Part shown: piece after piece, positions 8,190 to 18,357 of the stretch
Layout of the letters: the number at the start of each line of letters is the position of its first letter
Position numbering within the stretch: the stretch's first letter is position 1
Source of the DNA: Runella aurantiaca
GTDB lineage: Bacteria > Bacteroidota > Bacteroidia > Cytophagales > Spirosomataceae
DNA length: 64,000 bases
Direction: 5' to 3'
Assembly: GCF_003339505.1 (NCBI RefSeq)
Contig: NZ_QPIW01000030.1
Location: forward strand, 18,000 to 81,999
Position numbers and translations under genes: made by a program
Notes under the pieces: model-generated
What the model saw: only the letters and a program-made list of their open reading frames with translations
Databases searched by the model: none
What the model was told of the DNA's origin: nothing

Positions 8190-11100
8190 TTAACTGAACA
8201 GCCCCAAAATATCATCTTGCGTGAGTTTTTTCAGGAAGCCCGCTTCGGTCGACACGAGGTCGTCGGCGAGGGCGCGCTTGCGGTCTTGCAACTGTACAAT
8301 TTTTTCTTCTACCGTATCTTTACAAATCATTCGGTACGCAAAAACGCGCTTGGTTTGGCCAATGCGGTGTACGCGGTCGATGGCCTGCTGCTCCACGGCG
8401 GGGTTCCACCACGGGTCTACGAGGTATACATAATCAGCTTCGGTCAGGTTGAGACCTACGCCACCCGCTTTGAGGCTCATCAAAAACACGCGGCATTCGT
8501 CGTCGCCCTGAAAACGATTCACCCGCTCGGCGCGGTCTTGCGTTTTACCGTCGAGGTATTCGTACGGAATGCGGTCGCGTTCGAGTTTTTGGCGAATCAA
8601 GTCAAGCATTTTCAGAAACTGACTGAAAATCACAATCTTGTGGTGTGAAGCGTTCTCTTCAATCTCGCGCACAATTTCGGCCAGTTTGACCGAATCTTGC
8701 CCGTAGTCTTCGTCGTCGGAAAGCAAGGCTGGGGAATCGCAAATTTGACGGAGTTTTAGCAAACCTTCCAAAATCAAAAACGACGCCTGTTCTCGCCCGA
8801 CTTCCGCCATTTTACCCGCAATCATGTCGCGGTATTTATCCCGAAACGCATTGTAGACTTTGCGTTGGCGCTTGTCCATTTCGCAATAGAGCACCGTTTC
8901 CGTCTTTTCGGGCAGGTCTTTGGCTACTTCCTCCTTGGTGCGTTTGAGCATAAACGGATAAATCAAACGGCGTAGCTCCGCCGCGCGGGTTTTATCCTGG
9001 TATTTATCAATCAAGGTGGCGTACTCGGTCCTGAAAAAATCTTCGTGCCCCAAAAAGCCCGGATTCAAGAAATCAAACTGTGAATACAGGTCAAAAGTAT
9101 TGTTTTCAACGGGTGTCCCCGTCATGGTCAGGCGATTTTGGGCGTTGAGGAGTTTGACCGCCTTAGAAATCATCGAATCGGGATTTTTGATGGCCTGTGC
9201 CTCATCCAACACCACGTAATGAAACCGAAAGTTGCTCAACAATTCAATGTCTGAACGTACCGAACCATACGTTGAAAGGATAATATCGTAGCGATTAAAC
9301 ACCTTGGCATTTTTGGTGCGTTGCGGCCCCGTGTGTACGTATAGCGTCAGCTCAGGGCAAAACTTAGCCGCCTCGGCCTGCCAGTTGAATATCAACGTTT
9401 TAGGCACCACCACCAAGTGTACACCTTTGGGATTCCGATTTTTCTGTTCCTGCAAAAACGTCAGCATTTGCAGGGTTTTGCCCAGCCCCATGTCGTCGGC
9501 CAAACAACCGCCCCAACCAAATTCATCCAAAAAATGTAGCCATTTATAGCCTTCTTCTTGGTACGGTCGCAGGGTGGCGGTGATGTTTTTGGGCAGTTTT
9601 ATTTTTTTAATTTCGGTAAAATTCAACAGCTTTTCGCGCTTCTCGTCGAGTTCTTCGAGCAATTTTGGGGTTTCAATAAACTCTTTGTAGCGTTCCAAAA
9701 TCGTAAAATGTTGTTTAGAAAGCCGCAACACGCCTTTCTTTTCATCCACTTTTCCAAACCGAAACAACTGCGCATATTGCGCCACCCACTCTTCGGGCAG
9801 CAGTCCGTACGAACCGTCTTTAAGTTCGACGTAATTTTGCTTTTTTAGAATAGCCTTCCTGACATCGGCCAGCGCCACCGACTGGTCGCCAAACGAAACC
9901 TCTACCTGCAAATCAAACCAATCAATGCCCGAAGAATTACGGATTTTGAAGGTTGCCTTGTTGGGGTTGTAACGGAATTTTTTGAGGTTATTAAACCCAA
10001 AAAGCTTGGTGCCGTACTGATTTAGGGCTTCATAAAACTGAAACAGCCAGCCCGCTTCCAACACCTGCTCGGAGGGCAGATAAAAATACTCGTCGGTTTG
10101 GTGCTCAAAAGCGGGGTGTTGCTTTTGCAAAAACTGCACAAAAGTTTCTTCAGAATCACGGTCCCGGCGTTGAATCTGCACGGTATTGTTGTAAGCATTG
10201 ACCCGCGCCTGCCGAAAATCGCGGGGTAGTTCTATCTCGTCTCCGTCTTCGGTTGTGTACACAAAAACGGGCACAATCAGCAGGTTATCGTCGGCTTCTT
10301 TGAGGTAAACCCTTCCCTCCTGCCATTCGAGGTCAGTCTGCGAAATGGCCTGATTTTTATCAAATTCGACCGAAAACTGGTCGGCCAACGGAATCACAAA
10401 ACCGTTGAAAAACGCATCATCCCGCACCGAACGCAGGCGAATGGCCCCACCCAGTTCAAAAAAATGACGGGCCACTTTGGCCGCCGCCGCCGAACGAAAC
10501 CGACAAAGTAAATCATTGGGCAGCAGCGCCAACCAATACGTTTCTAAATCGGTAAGTTCCTGAAACGGAATCAGGGTTTCATTTCCGTGTTTAACAAATG
10601 CTTCCAGAATAGTTTCTTGTTCGGTACGCGAAAGCTGAAAGTGCAAATCCAGCGGGGTTTCGCTGACCGTTACGGCCGTTCCGGTGCTGTGGGAGCTAAT
10701 TTTTTGATTGACCCGCACGGCATGGCCCACCAGCAACGGGAACAGTTTCTCCAGCACTTTACCCGTGATTTCGAGGGCGGCATCAATGATTTCTTCGGTG
10801 TATTTGATGTTCCAAGAAGACGTGGAAAGCTTAAACCCACGCTGTCGCAGGGTTTCGTGCATAAATTCCTGCCCCAACAACCGACTCGAATTCATAATCT
10901 CCAAATCGGTGGCATCAGCGGCGGGGCGTTCTTTATCGGTCCAGTTGATACGGGCAAAATGTGCCACTTTTCCCGTTTTGGCATTCAAAAATCCTTTGCC
11001 TACTTCCAGCCTGAAAAAAGGGAGTTCTTTGGTCGTAAAATGTTCCAATAAGTACACAAAAACGGGCTTGTCTTTGGCATTTTCGGCAGGTACAAACGGA

Positions 11101-12044
11101 CTGGCAGACTTGATGGGCAGGGTACTTTTAAAGACATTTCCCCACTGCACCCCCGCAATCGGCTGAATGCTTTTGTCCAGTACGACCAGTTCTAATTCGC
11201 CGTAATGATTGATTTTGAAGTCAAATTTTCCGACCAAATTATCCCCCGAAGTATAGCCATATTTGGCCAGTAACGCATCTTTTTCGCGCTCCCAATTCTT
11301 TAGTAACTCCAGTGCGTACAGCCCGCGTTGTTGCTTGAGCCACACCAAAACCCCCATCATGTGCTCACAAAGCGGCGTACGAAGTTCTTGCTGACAAGTA
11401 CACGAAAAATGGTACTTAAACTTCTCCAATCGGGTAATTAGCACTGTATTCACGCCTTTTTTTCGCACAGACAGCTCAAAACGTTCATAGCCTTTGCCCT
11501 GCTCTACAGGCTTCACTTCTAAATAATGACGGCGACTTGCCCAAAAAGAAAGCGGTACGTTGTTCTGAATCTGTTGATCGTCGAGGGTGCGTAAAACCAC
11601 CGTCGTGTCCGTCATTCGGTGCAGGGTGGGCTTATGAAACACGAGTTTTTGGGGCTCAATCTGCCGCGACGAATCCGTGATGTCAATGATGATTTTTTTT
11701 AGGTCGTGAATCGTCGGCTTGGTTTTTTCTGAGCCTTCACTCAGAAAATTTTCTAGTGCATAAGCCGCCGCTACGCCGTGCTTACAGGGATATACCTCTG
11801 AGGGGCAACTACAGTAACATTCAATGGCATCGGTATCGTCCATACTCGACAGTTCCACCTCGTACTTCTGCGAACTCGATTGACTTTCAACGTTAAACTT
11901 TGCCGCGTAATAATCTCCGTCAAAACTCGCAATTTTTACTCCTCCACTTCTAAAAATATCATTTCCGCGTTGACGAACAGCACTTGAAGCTTCTTTTCGC
12001 AAAGCGGTCAAACTTTCTATGATTAATCCTTTAAAATAAGCCAT
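8190..12044 (-). CDS. SWIM zinc-finger / SNF2-family DEAD-like ATPase
   Basis: 1284 residues. N-terminal half: two SWIM-type Cys/His clusters (CYCSCPSEVYPCKHG near residue 90 and CTCQQELRTPLCEH near 215), then a long non-conserved middle. C-terminal half: a complete SNF2 motor with Walker A LADDMGLGKT, DEAQ box VVLDEAQAIKNP, TMTGTPVENN, and in the helicase C domain SLKAGGVGLNL, DPWWNP, QAIDRVHRIGQ. Bacterial members (HepA/RapA/HelZ-like) are ATP-driven DNA translocases that remodel nucleoprotein, RNA polymerase or repair complexes. A 99-aa gene of unknown function lies 82 bp upstream on the same strand. The cellular role of this subfamily is not established. Confidence 0.88.
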   Translation of the reverse strand: MAYFKGLIIESLTALRKEASSAVRQRGNDIFRSGGVKIASFDGDYYAAKFNVESQSSSQKYEVELSSMDDTDAIECYCSCPSEVYPCKHGVAAAYALENFLSEGSEKTKPTIHDLKKIIIDITDSSRQIEPQKLVFHKPTLHRMTDTTVVLRTLDDQQIQNNVPLSFWASRRHYLEVKPVEQGKGYERFELSVRKKGVNTVLITRLEKFKYHFSCTCQQELRTPLCEHMMGVLVWLKQQRGLYALELLKNWEREKDALLAKYGYTSGDNLVGKFDFKINHYGELELVVLDKSIQPIAGVQWGNVFKSTLPIKSASPFVPAENAKDKPVFVYLLEHFTTKELPFFRLEVGKGFLNAKTGKVAHFARINWTDKERPAADATDLEIMNSSRLLGQEFMHETLRQRGFKLSTSSWNIKYTEEIIDAALEITGKVLEKLFPLLVGHAVRVNQKISSHSTGTAVTVSETPLDLHFQLSRTEQETILEAFVKHGNETLIPFQELTDLETYWLALLPNDLLCRFRSAAAAKVARHFFELGGAIRLRSVRDDAFFNGFVIPLADQFSVEFDKNQAISQTDLEWQEGRVYLKEADDNLLIVPVFVYTTEDGDEIELPRDFRQARVNAYNNTVQIQRRDRDSEETFVQFLQKQHPAFEHQTDEYFYLPSEQVLEAGWLFQFYEALNQYGTKLFGFNNLKKFRYNPNKATFKIRNSSGIDWFDLQVEVSFGDQSVALADVRKAILKKQNYVELKDGSYGLLPEEWVAQYAQLFRFGKVDEKKGVLRLSKQHFTILERYKEFIETPKLLEELDEKREKLLNFTEIKKIKLPKNITATLRPYQEEGYKWLHFLDEFGWGGCLADDMGLGKTLQMLTFLQEQKNRNPKGVHLVVVPKTLIFNWQAEAAKFCPELTLYVHTGPQRTKNAKVFNRYDIILSTYGSVRSDIELLSNFRFHYVVLDEAQAIKNPDSMISKAVKLLNAQNRLTMTGTPVENNTFDLYSQFDFLNPGFLGHEDFFRTEYATLIDKYQDKTRAAELRRLIYPFMLKRTKEEVAKDLPEKTETVLYCEMDKRQRKVYNAFRDKYRDMIAGKMAEVGREQASFLILEGLLKLRQICDSPALLSDDEDYGQDSVKLAEIVREIEENASHHKIVIFSQFLKMLDLIRQKLERDRIPYEYLDGKTQDRAERVNRFQGDDECRVFLMSLKAGGVGLNLTEADYVYLVDPWWNPAVEQQAIDRVHRIGQTKRVFAYRMICKDTVEEKIVQLQDRKRALADDLVSTEAGFLKKLTQDDILGLFS

Positions 12045-12126
12045 TTTATAGTTTCAATTTCCAGGTTGCCAAGGGTTAAATTCTGACCTGTAATTCCTGC
12101 CAACCCGTTCTCAAAAGGTGGTACGT

Positions 12127-12426
12127 TCAATCTAATTCGTTGATATATTCCGCCGGCACATCGTAGAGTTCATTCTCAACATCCTTCATTTTGGGGAACA
12201 TCTTGGTATCAGGTTGGATTCCATAACGAAATTTAATTTCGGTGAATTCAAACGAAAAGTCGCTTTTGGTCGTCGATAGTAACGGAAAGTCAACCCGTAC
12301 CTGATAAATCGTCCCTTCGATGGTCTCGTAGGGAGGTTTTTTGTACAAAGTAAACAAATCAATCTTTACCCGCTCGCCAATGCGAAAGGGGGATTCAATG
12401 GTAGGTAATGGAAATAAAAGTTTCAT
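12127..12426 (-). CDS. Small conserved-looking hypothetical protein (99 aa)
   Basis: 99 residues, not recognised. The start MKLLFPLPTIESPFRIGERVKIDLF has no signal peptide. The predicted content is beta-rich (ERVKIDLF, EGTIYQVRVDF, FSFEFTEIKFRYG) with an acidic C-terminus ending YINELD. The ERVKIDL-EGTIYQVRV pattern is reminiscent of a small SH3- or KOW-like barrel, which is only a guess. It precedes the SNF2 gene on the same strand by 82 bp and could be co-transcribed. Confidence 0.6.
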   Translation of the reverse strand: MKLLFPLPTIESPFRIGERVKIDLFTLYKKPPYETIEGTIYQVRVDFPLLSTTKSDFSFEFTEIKFRYGIQPDTKMFPKMKDVENELYDVPAEYINELD

Positions 12427-12536
12427 AATAACGCGAATAACGATAAAACGGCAGTCCTTTGCAACGAAATCGTTACCTTCACCGTAATATTGAACAATTC
12501 AAAACGCAAATCGTTCTGTAATTATTCAGCTTTTTA

Positions 12537-13385
12537 ATGATACAACGGCTACTAATTTTTGGGATATGTTGGGGTGGGCTCTTTCTTTCTGCAAAAGCCC
12601 AAGTGGAGGAATATTATCGTCCTTTTAAACGACCCAAAACGGCCATTTTTCTTCCCCAACCCGATTTAGTTCGCTCCAACAGTCATTGGTACATCGGCAT
12701 GGAAGGCGGTGGAAAATGGAACGGGGCTACGCTTTCCAATTCCCTTTTTGGGCTGTTGGCCTATCGCTCTGGCTATACCGATAGCTACGCGGGCGGGCAT
12801 TTGGGATATTCGCACAATTTACGGTGGTCTATCGAATCAGGCTATATTCGTAACCCCTCCAATACCATCATGCGGGTCAATGCCTTTCGGGGTTTTACGG
12901 TCCGGGTCAATGAACTTGAACACAGCATTCCGCTGCGGTTTAAATGGCGCATTCTTCGGTTGGGCAACGTCCTCAAGCAATCGGGTATCTACGTCGGTGC
13001 GGGGGTTTTATGGACTCCCACGCGCAAACGACAAAATGCCGAAACTTTTTTATTAACGGGACTTACCCGTGTATCAGGCGCTGGCAACGCACCCGATACG
13101 CTTTTGGTAGAAAATCAAACCTTCTCCACTGGAAAATCTAAACTAGAACCCGAAGTAAGCCTTGAATTTGTGGGCCGCGTATCGACCCACCTCGAACTCG
13201 TCGCCTTCGGGCGCGTTCACTACGCGGGTGCTTCTGCCCTACGCTCCGATTCCCAATTATACATCAACCGACTGATTGAAAGCACATCTTCACTTACCTT
13301 ACGCCCCGTGAGTTATCAGTTTGGCGTAGCCATCCGATACATTTACGGAATGCGCAATTTGTATCGAAGTCGTTTCGAAGATTGA
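12537..13385 (+). CDS. Probable outer-membrane beta-barrel protein
   Basis: 282 residues with a signal peptide (LLIFGICWGGLFLSAKAQ). The remainder has alternating aromatic/hydrophobic strands typical of outer-membrane barrels (GGHLGYSHNLRWSIESGYI, GIYVGAGVLW, LEVSLEFVGRVSTHLELVAFGRVHY in pieces) and a C-terminal strand region YQFGVAIRYIYGMRN. There is no recognisable plug or enzymatic motif. It stands alone, convergent with the DUF5916 gene, whose stop is 10 bp away. Function unknown. Confidence 0.65.
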   Translation: MIQRLLIFGICWGGLFLSAKAQVEEYYRPFKRPKTAIFLPQPDLVRSNSHWYIGMEGGGKWNGATLSNSLFGLLAYRSGYTDSYAGGHLGYSHNLRWSIESGYIRNPSNTIMRVNAFRGFTVRVNELEHSIPLRFKWRILRLGNVLKQSGIYVGAGVLWTPTRKRQNAETFLLTGLTRVSGAGNAPDTLLVENQTFSTGKSKLEPEVSLEFVGRVSTHLELVAFGRVHYAGASALRSDSQLYINRLIESTSSLTLRPVSYQFGVAIRYIYGMRNLYRSRFED

Positions 13386-13395
13386 AAATTTAGCC

Positions 13396-15603
13396 TTAAA
13401 ACTGCTTCAAATAGCTAATTTTGGCAATGACGTGGTCTTCAGTTTGCTTTCTCACTCCCATATTATCAAATCCACGATGGTTATACACCACGTAGATGTA
13501 CGACAACGGCTGATACTCCCACGACAAGCGAATGTTGTAGTTTTGCGAATTTGTCCCCGTATTTTTCTGGTAAAACCCAATCAATTGCACGCGGGGATTC
13601 AGCGCAAAGCGCCCTTCCAAGCTGTATAAATCCACATCGGCGGTGGTTTTAGCGTCACCTACTTTATTGAAATGGTTACGATTAAAACGCCCCGTCAATG
13701 ACAAATGTGGCAACGGCGCAAATTGCAATTGCGCATTCAAAGCGTTAAGTTTTCCATCAAAATATGAACCCCAACTATAATCCATGAAAAAATTCAGCAT
13801 TTTCGACTGGTCGGTACTCAAGTATACCTGATGCCGCACATAATTGTACTCGCCCTCCCGGATGGTGATTCCCAAGGGCGCAAAAGGCTCCGTCAATCGT
13901 TGAAACGTAGGGTTAATCAAATACCCAAAGAAGCCACCATTCTGAAAATTAAACCAGACAGGATTTATATTTACCTGTCTTTCAATCAGTTGTCCAGTAG
14001 ATGCCTGATGATAAAACTCGGTCATGATACCCGGTTCAAAGGCCCTAATGAGTTTTTTGGGCAACCATTTACCCCGGTTATAAAAAAAGATACCCGGTGT
14101 GGTGCCAATCACGTCGGTGCGCGACACAAAGCCCATTTCGGGATTAAAGTCTTTGGTCACAATCGACTGCGTCCACCACATTTTCCATTGGTTGGTGGTA
14201 TAATAATATTGAGCAAACCCAGAAAAACCCTGTTTACCCGTCCCCGTTGAGGCCGAATGTACCACCATAGCGTTGATGGAATGGGAAGCGTTCAATCGAA
14301 AAAAGCCATCAAGGGTACTGGTAACGTTGGAACCGTCGGGACGGTTTTTGATGGTAACTAGTCCACCAATTCGGTTTTGTTTACCAAAATTTTCCGAAAA
14401 TCGTCCCACAAAAAAGTTAGTAGCCGGCGTATCCTCCACGCCCCGTTGCCGCATCAAGATTGCCCCGAAATTACGTTTCAAAGAGCGGTACACAAAGCGC
14501 CCGCCGACATCAATGGGAATCGGATTTCCGTTGTCATCCAACCCAATTCGACGACTGAAAAAAGGTTGCACACGCATCGTACCGCCCGCCAAATCCTCAC
14601 TCGGACCTACGCCCACGCCAAACAATGAGGCATTTTCGAGAAAAAACGGCCGCCGCTCAGGAAAAAACACCGAAAACCGCGTCACGTTGTTGACCTGTCG
14701 GTCGGCATCCGCCTGGGCAAAATCAGTATTGGTCGTCAAGTCCAGCACCGCGTTGGGATTGATGGCCCACTTGAGTTCCCCGCCCAATTTAAAGTTGGTA
14801 TCCTCAGGCTTGATACTCGGGTCAAAATTTTTGTAGTGGTCGTAAGAAGTCAAAAAATAAGGTTGAATCCGCACGTTGGGCTTGGGCGGCGGCGGCTGGA
14901 GATTTTTCAACACACCAGCATATTCCATTCTCATGGCTGTGAAAGAGCGCGGATAGGGCGAAAAAGCCGTTTGTTCGTTGCTTAATCGGCGGTTTCGATA
15001 CACGTTAAATCCCCAATCCTGCGACACTGCCTCCGTTTTGGGGTAACGTAAAGTTTGCCAAGGAATAGCGATTTCGGCCACCCAACCCGAATCTGAGCGC
15101 GAAGTACGCACCCGCCAAAGCCCATCCCAGTCGATGTCATAATAAATATCATCGAATGAAAGCAAATCCCGCTGCACCCCATAAGGGTTGGTTATCAACG
15201 CCATCGCATTGCGCTTGTCGTTAAAGCCATCAAAAACCACCCCCATAAAATCGTGCTGCCGGGCGTTAAAATCCCGCTTAAAATCCGTAGCACGAATGGC
15301 TTTTTTGCCCAGTGAGTCCCGCGAAAAAACGCCGAGGTACAAATAGTTTCGGTTGTAAAGCACCCTAACTTCGGTGGCGTGACTAGGGCTTTTTCCCTGA
15401 AAAGGTTCAATTTGGGTAAAGTCAGCGGACGGCTTGGCTTGTTTCCATTCCGCATCATTCATGAGACCGTCGATGCGAAGTGTGGAAGAAATTTGGACAG
15501 CTTCAAGTTCTTTTTTAACAGAAACTGGTTTGAAGATTTCAGCATCTTGTGCAAAAGAACATAATGAGCCAAAGACGAAAAAAAACGGAAAAATTCGAGA
15601 CAT
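13396..15603 (-). CDS. DUF5916 / CBM9-like domain outer-surface protein
   Basis: 735 residues with a signal peptide (IFPFFFVFGSLCSFAQ). Residues about 35-230 form a carbohydrate-binding-family-9-like domain: LRIDGLMNDAEWKQA, then VRVLYNRNYLYLGVFSRD and WVAEIAIPWQTLRY. From about 240 on it reads as a DUF5916 barrel-like region (ELKWAINPNAVLDLTTN-DFAQADADRQVNN, FFPERRPFFLENASLF), ending in a strand KISYLKQF. These proteins are abundant at the cell surface in this phylum, and binding or import of glycans or peptides is suspected but unproven. Monocistronic and convergent to the preceding gene. Confidence 0.85.
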   Translation of the reverse strand: MSRIFPFFFVFGSLCSFAQDAEIFKPVSVKKELEAVQISSTLRIDGLMNDAEWKQAKPSADFTQIEPFQGKSPSHATEVRVLYNRNYLYLGVFSRDSLGKKAIRATDFKRDFNARQHDFMGVVFDGFNDKRNAMALITNPYGVQRDLLSFDDIYYDIDWDGLWRVRTSRSDSGWVAEIAIPWQTLRYPKTEAVSQDWGFNVYRNRRLSNEQTAFSPYPRSFTAMRMEYAGVLKNLQPPPPKPNVRIQPYFLTSYDHYKNFDPSIKPEDTNFKLGGELKWAINPNAVLDLTTNTDFAQADADRQVNNVTRFSVFFPERRPFFLENASLFGVGVGPSEDLAGGTMRVQPFFSRRIGLDDNGNPIPIDVGGRFVYRSLKRNFGAILMRQRGVEDTPATNFFVGRFSENFGKQNRIGGLVTIKNRPDGSNVTSTLDGFFRLNASHSINAMVVHSASTGTGKQGFSGFAQYYYTTNQWKMWWTQSIVTKDFNPEMGFVSRTDVIGTTPGIFFYNRGKWLPKKLIRAFEPGIMTEFYHQASTGQLIERQVNINPVWFNFQNGGFFGYLINPTFQRLTEPFAPLGITIREGEYNYVRHQVYLSTDQSKMLNFFMDYSWGSYFDGKLNALNAQLQFAPLPHLSLTGRFNRNHFNKVGDAKTTADVDLYSLEGRFALNPRVQLIGFYQKNTGTNSQNYNIRLSWEYQPLSYIYVVYNHRGFDNMGVRKQTEDHVIAKISYLKQF

Positions 15604-15759
15604 AAAATGGCTGTAAATAATTTTATGGGCGTAAATTTAGCAAAATTGCCCGAAAGTTCCTTTTCGTTTCCCCATTCTAATTCATTGAACGCTGGGCTTT
15701 TTTTTAGACATTAATCAGCAAAAATGTTTCATCCGCCGACATTCATAAACTATTAAATT

Positions 15760-18303
15760 ATGACACAACACTGGCATTTACTTTCCCCAGAAGAGGCTTT
15801 AAAACAGCAGCACAGCTCACCAACGGGCCTGACAATTTCGGTGGCCCAGCAAAAACTGCAAAGTGAAGGACGCAACGAATTGAAGACAAAGAAGAAAAAA
15901 TCGCCTATTTTCATTTTTCTTCAACAATTCCTAAACGTCATGATTCTGGTGCTCATTGTGGGAGCCGTCGTGTCGGGGATTGTGGGCGAGTTATCGGATA
16001 CCATCGTTATTTTAGTCATCATTCTTCTCAATGCCGTTATTGGTTTTGTGCAAGAATACCGCGCCGAAAAAGCCATGGAAGCGCTCGGAAAGCTGGCAGT
16101 TCCGACCACCAAAGTAATCCGCGACGGAAAACCCACCGATATTCCCTCCCCTGAGCTTGTCAAAGGCGACCTCGTTTTGCTAGAAGCGGGCGCGGCCGTA
16201 CCCGCCGACCTGCGTTTGATGGAAGTGCATTCACTCAAAATTGAAGAAGCAGGCCTGACGGGTGAATCACAGCCTGTGGATAAAACAACCGACCCACTTG
16301 ATGACAAATCGCTGCCTTTGGGCGACCGCACCAACATGGCTTTCAGCGGCACCAACGTCACCAACGGACGAGCGCAGGGCGTCGTAGTGGCCACGGGTAT
16401 GGACACCGAGCTGGGCAAAATTGCGGGGATGTTGCAAGAAGAAGGCAGTGAAACGCCCCTCCAAAAAAGAATGGGCGATTTTGGCCGACGATTGACCATT
16501 ATCATCCTCATCCTCTGCGGGGTACTGTTTTTGGCGGGGTATCTGCGCGGTGAAGAAATCGGCAACATGCTGCTTACGTCCATTTCGCTCGCGGTTGCGG
16601 CCATTCCCGAAGCATTACCCGCCGTCATCACGGTTTCGTTGGCATTGGGCGCGGGCCGTTTGGCCAAGCGAAATGCCCTTGTCAGAAAACTATACGCGGT
16701 CGAAACCCTCGGCTCAGTGACCTACATCTGCACCGACAAAACGGGGACTTTGACCAAAAACAAAATGGAAGTGGTGGACCTTTGGGTAACCAATGAAGCT
16801 GACCAAATGCGTATGTTGCAGGCAATGGCCCTCAATCAAGATGTAAAAAAACAAGACAACGTCCTCACTGGCGACCCCACTGAAGTGGCCATCCTCAACT
16901 ACGCCCAAGCGCAGGAATCTTTTGATAAACAATGGCGGAAGAAGAACAAACGCGTGCATGAATTGCCGTTTGATTCAGACCGCAAGGCCATGACCACCAT
17001 TCACGAATACGACGGTAAATTTTTGGTTATTTCCAAAGGTGCGGCCGAATCCATTGCCCAAATCAGCATTGGAGACGACACCGCTATCAAAGAACAGGAA
17101 GAACGCATGGCCCAAGAAGGAATGCGCGTTTTGGGGTTTGCCACCAAAGTATTGGACGCATTACCAGCCGACATTACCATTGAAACCATCGAAAAAGACC
17201 TCGATTTTTTGGGGCTTGTCGGCCTGATTGACCCACCCCGCGAAGAAGCACAAAAGGCCATTCAAGAATGTAAATCGGCAGGAATTGTGCCCGTGATGAT
17301 CACTGGCGACCACCCACTCACGGCGGCGAGCATCGCCCGCGAAATCGGCATTTTGGACAACGATCAACAAAAGGTAATCACGGGCAAAGAACTGGCGGCC
17401 ATGAGCGAAAAGAAGTTTGCCAAAGAAGTGCTAGACATTAGAGTGTACGCGCGCGTGTCGCCCGAACAAAAACTAAACATCGTAAAAGCCCTTCAGAATC
17501 GCGACCAGTTTGTGTCCATGACGGGCGACGGCGTCAACGATGCGCCTTCGCTCAAACGCGCCAACATCGGCATTGCCATGGGAATCACGGGCACCGACGT
17601 GACCAAAGAGGCCGCACACATGATTTTGTTGGACGATAATTTTGCCACCATCATCAAGGCCGTCCGCGAAGGGCGTCGCATTTACGACAATATCACCAAA
17701 TTCATTAAGTACATCATGACTGGCAACGCCGCCGAAATCTGGAGCATCTTTTTGGCTCCGCTCATTGGCTTGCCTATTCCGTTGTTGCCCGTTCATATTT
17801 TATGGGTCAATTTGGTAACGGATGGTTTGCCTGCCTTGGCGCTGGCGGCCGAGCCTGCCGAAAAAGGCATCATGAGTCACCCGCCGCGCGACCCCAAAGA
17901 GAGCATTTTTGCCAACGGACTGGGCCGCCACATCATTTGGGTAGGTATTTTGGTGGGATTGCTGACCGTTGGCACGCAGTGGTACGAAATCAATTCTGGA
18001 GCTGACCACTGGCAAACGATTGTGTTTACGGTACTGTGTTTGAGTCAGCTTTGGCACGTGATGGCCGTGCGAAGCCATAAAGAATCGCTGTTTAGCCAAG
18101 GTTTATTGGGTAACAAAACCCTGCTTGGGGCCGTATTATTAACAATTGCCTTGCAGATGGCGGTGATATACGTGCCGTTTCTGAATGACTTCTTTCATAC
18201 GCAACCTCTTACGTTGGAAGAATTAGCCGTTGCCTTTGGCGTATCAAGCATCACTTTTTGGGCCGTAGAAGTGGAAAAAACCTTTAAACGAAATAAAAAG
18301 TAA
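15760..18303 (+). CDS. Cation-translocating P-type ATPase, Ca2+-type (PII)
   Basis: 847 residues. Domains in order: N-terminal cation-ATPase domain (HWHLLSPEEALKQ), two TM helices, actuator with TGES near 166, a TM segment containing PEALPAVIT near 283, phosphorylation site DKTGT with Asp near 326, nucleotide domain, and GDGVNDAP near 589, then six C-terminal helices. PEALP plus the SERCA/PacL-like architecture points to Ca2+ (or Mn2+) export by ATP hydrolysis across the inner membrane. The length is normal for bacterial PII pumps. The gene is isolated; its ion specificity needs transport data. Confidence 0.9.
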   Translation: MTQHWHLLSPEEALKQQHSSPTGLTISVAQQKLQSEGRNELKTKKKKSPIFIFLQQFLNVMILVLIVGAVVSGIVGELSDTIVILVIILLNAVIGFVQEYRAEKAMEALGKLAVPTTKVIRDGKPTDIPSPELVKGDLVLLEAGAAVPADLRLMEVHSLKIEEAGLTGESQPVDKTTDPLDDKSLPLGDRTNMAFSGTNVTNGRAQGVVVATGMDTELGKIAGMLQEEGSETPLQKRMGDFGRRLTIIILILCGVLFLAGYLRGEEIGNMLLTSISLAVAAIPEALPAVITVSLALGAGRLAKRNALVRKLYAVETLGSVTYICTDKTGTLTKNKMEVVDLWVTNEADQMRMLQAMALNQDVKKQDNVLTGDPTEVAILNYAQAQESFDKQWRKKNKRVHELPFDSDRKAMTTIHEYDGKFLVISKGAAESIAQISIGDDTAIKEQEERMAQEGMRVLGFATKVLDALPADITIETIEKDLDFLGLVGLIDPPREEAQKAIQECKSAGIVPVMITGDHPLTAASIAREIGILDNDQQKVITGKELAAMSEKKFAKEVLDIRVYARVSPEQKLNIVKALQNRDQFVSMTGDGVNDAPSLKRANIGIAMGITGTDVTKEAAHMILLDDNFATIIKAVREGRRIYDNITKFIKYIMTGNAAEIWSIFLAPLIGLPIPLLPVHILWVNLVTDGLPALALAAEPAEKGIMSHPPRDPKESIFANGLGRHIIWVGILVGLLTVGTQWYEINSGADHWQTIVFTVLCLSQLWHVMAVRSHKESLFSQGLLGNKTLLGAVLLTIALQMAVIYVPFLNDFFHTQPLTLEELAVAFGVSSITFWAVEVEKTFKRNKK

Positions 18304-18341
18304 AAAAATAGACTTGGAAAGTTTTCCAAACTTTCCAAGTC
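18302..18341 (-). terminator. Intrinsic terminator of the DUF1080 gene, between convergent genes
   Basis: GACTTGGAAAGTTT (18311-18324) pairs perfectly over 14 bp with AAACTTTCCAAGTC (18328-18341), with a 3-nt loop. On the minus strand the stem is followed by a T-rich run (plus-strand A-run 18302-18307), 17 bp beyond the DUF1080 stop. On plus there is no T-run, so termination of the ATPase gene by it would be weaker. Confidence 0.78.
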
Positions 18342-18357
18342 TCCGAAGAACAGGTGA

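Noticed and set aside
9558..11166. Several + strand frames of 80-150 codons
   Set aside because: All lie opposite the SNF2 gene, whose helicase motifs are complete; they are shadow frames.
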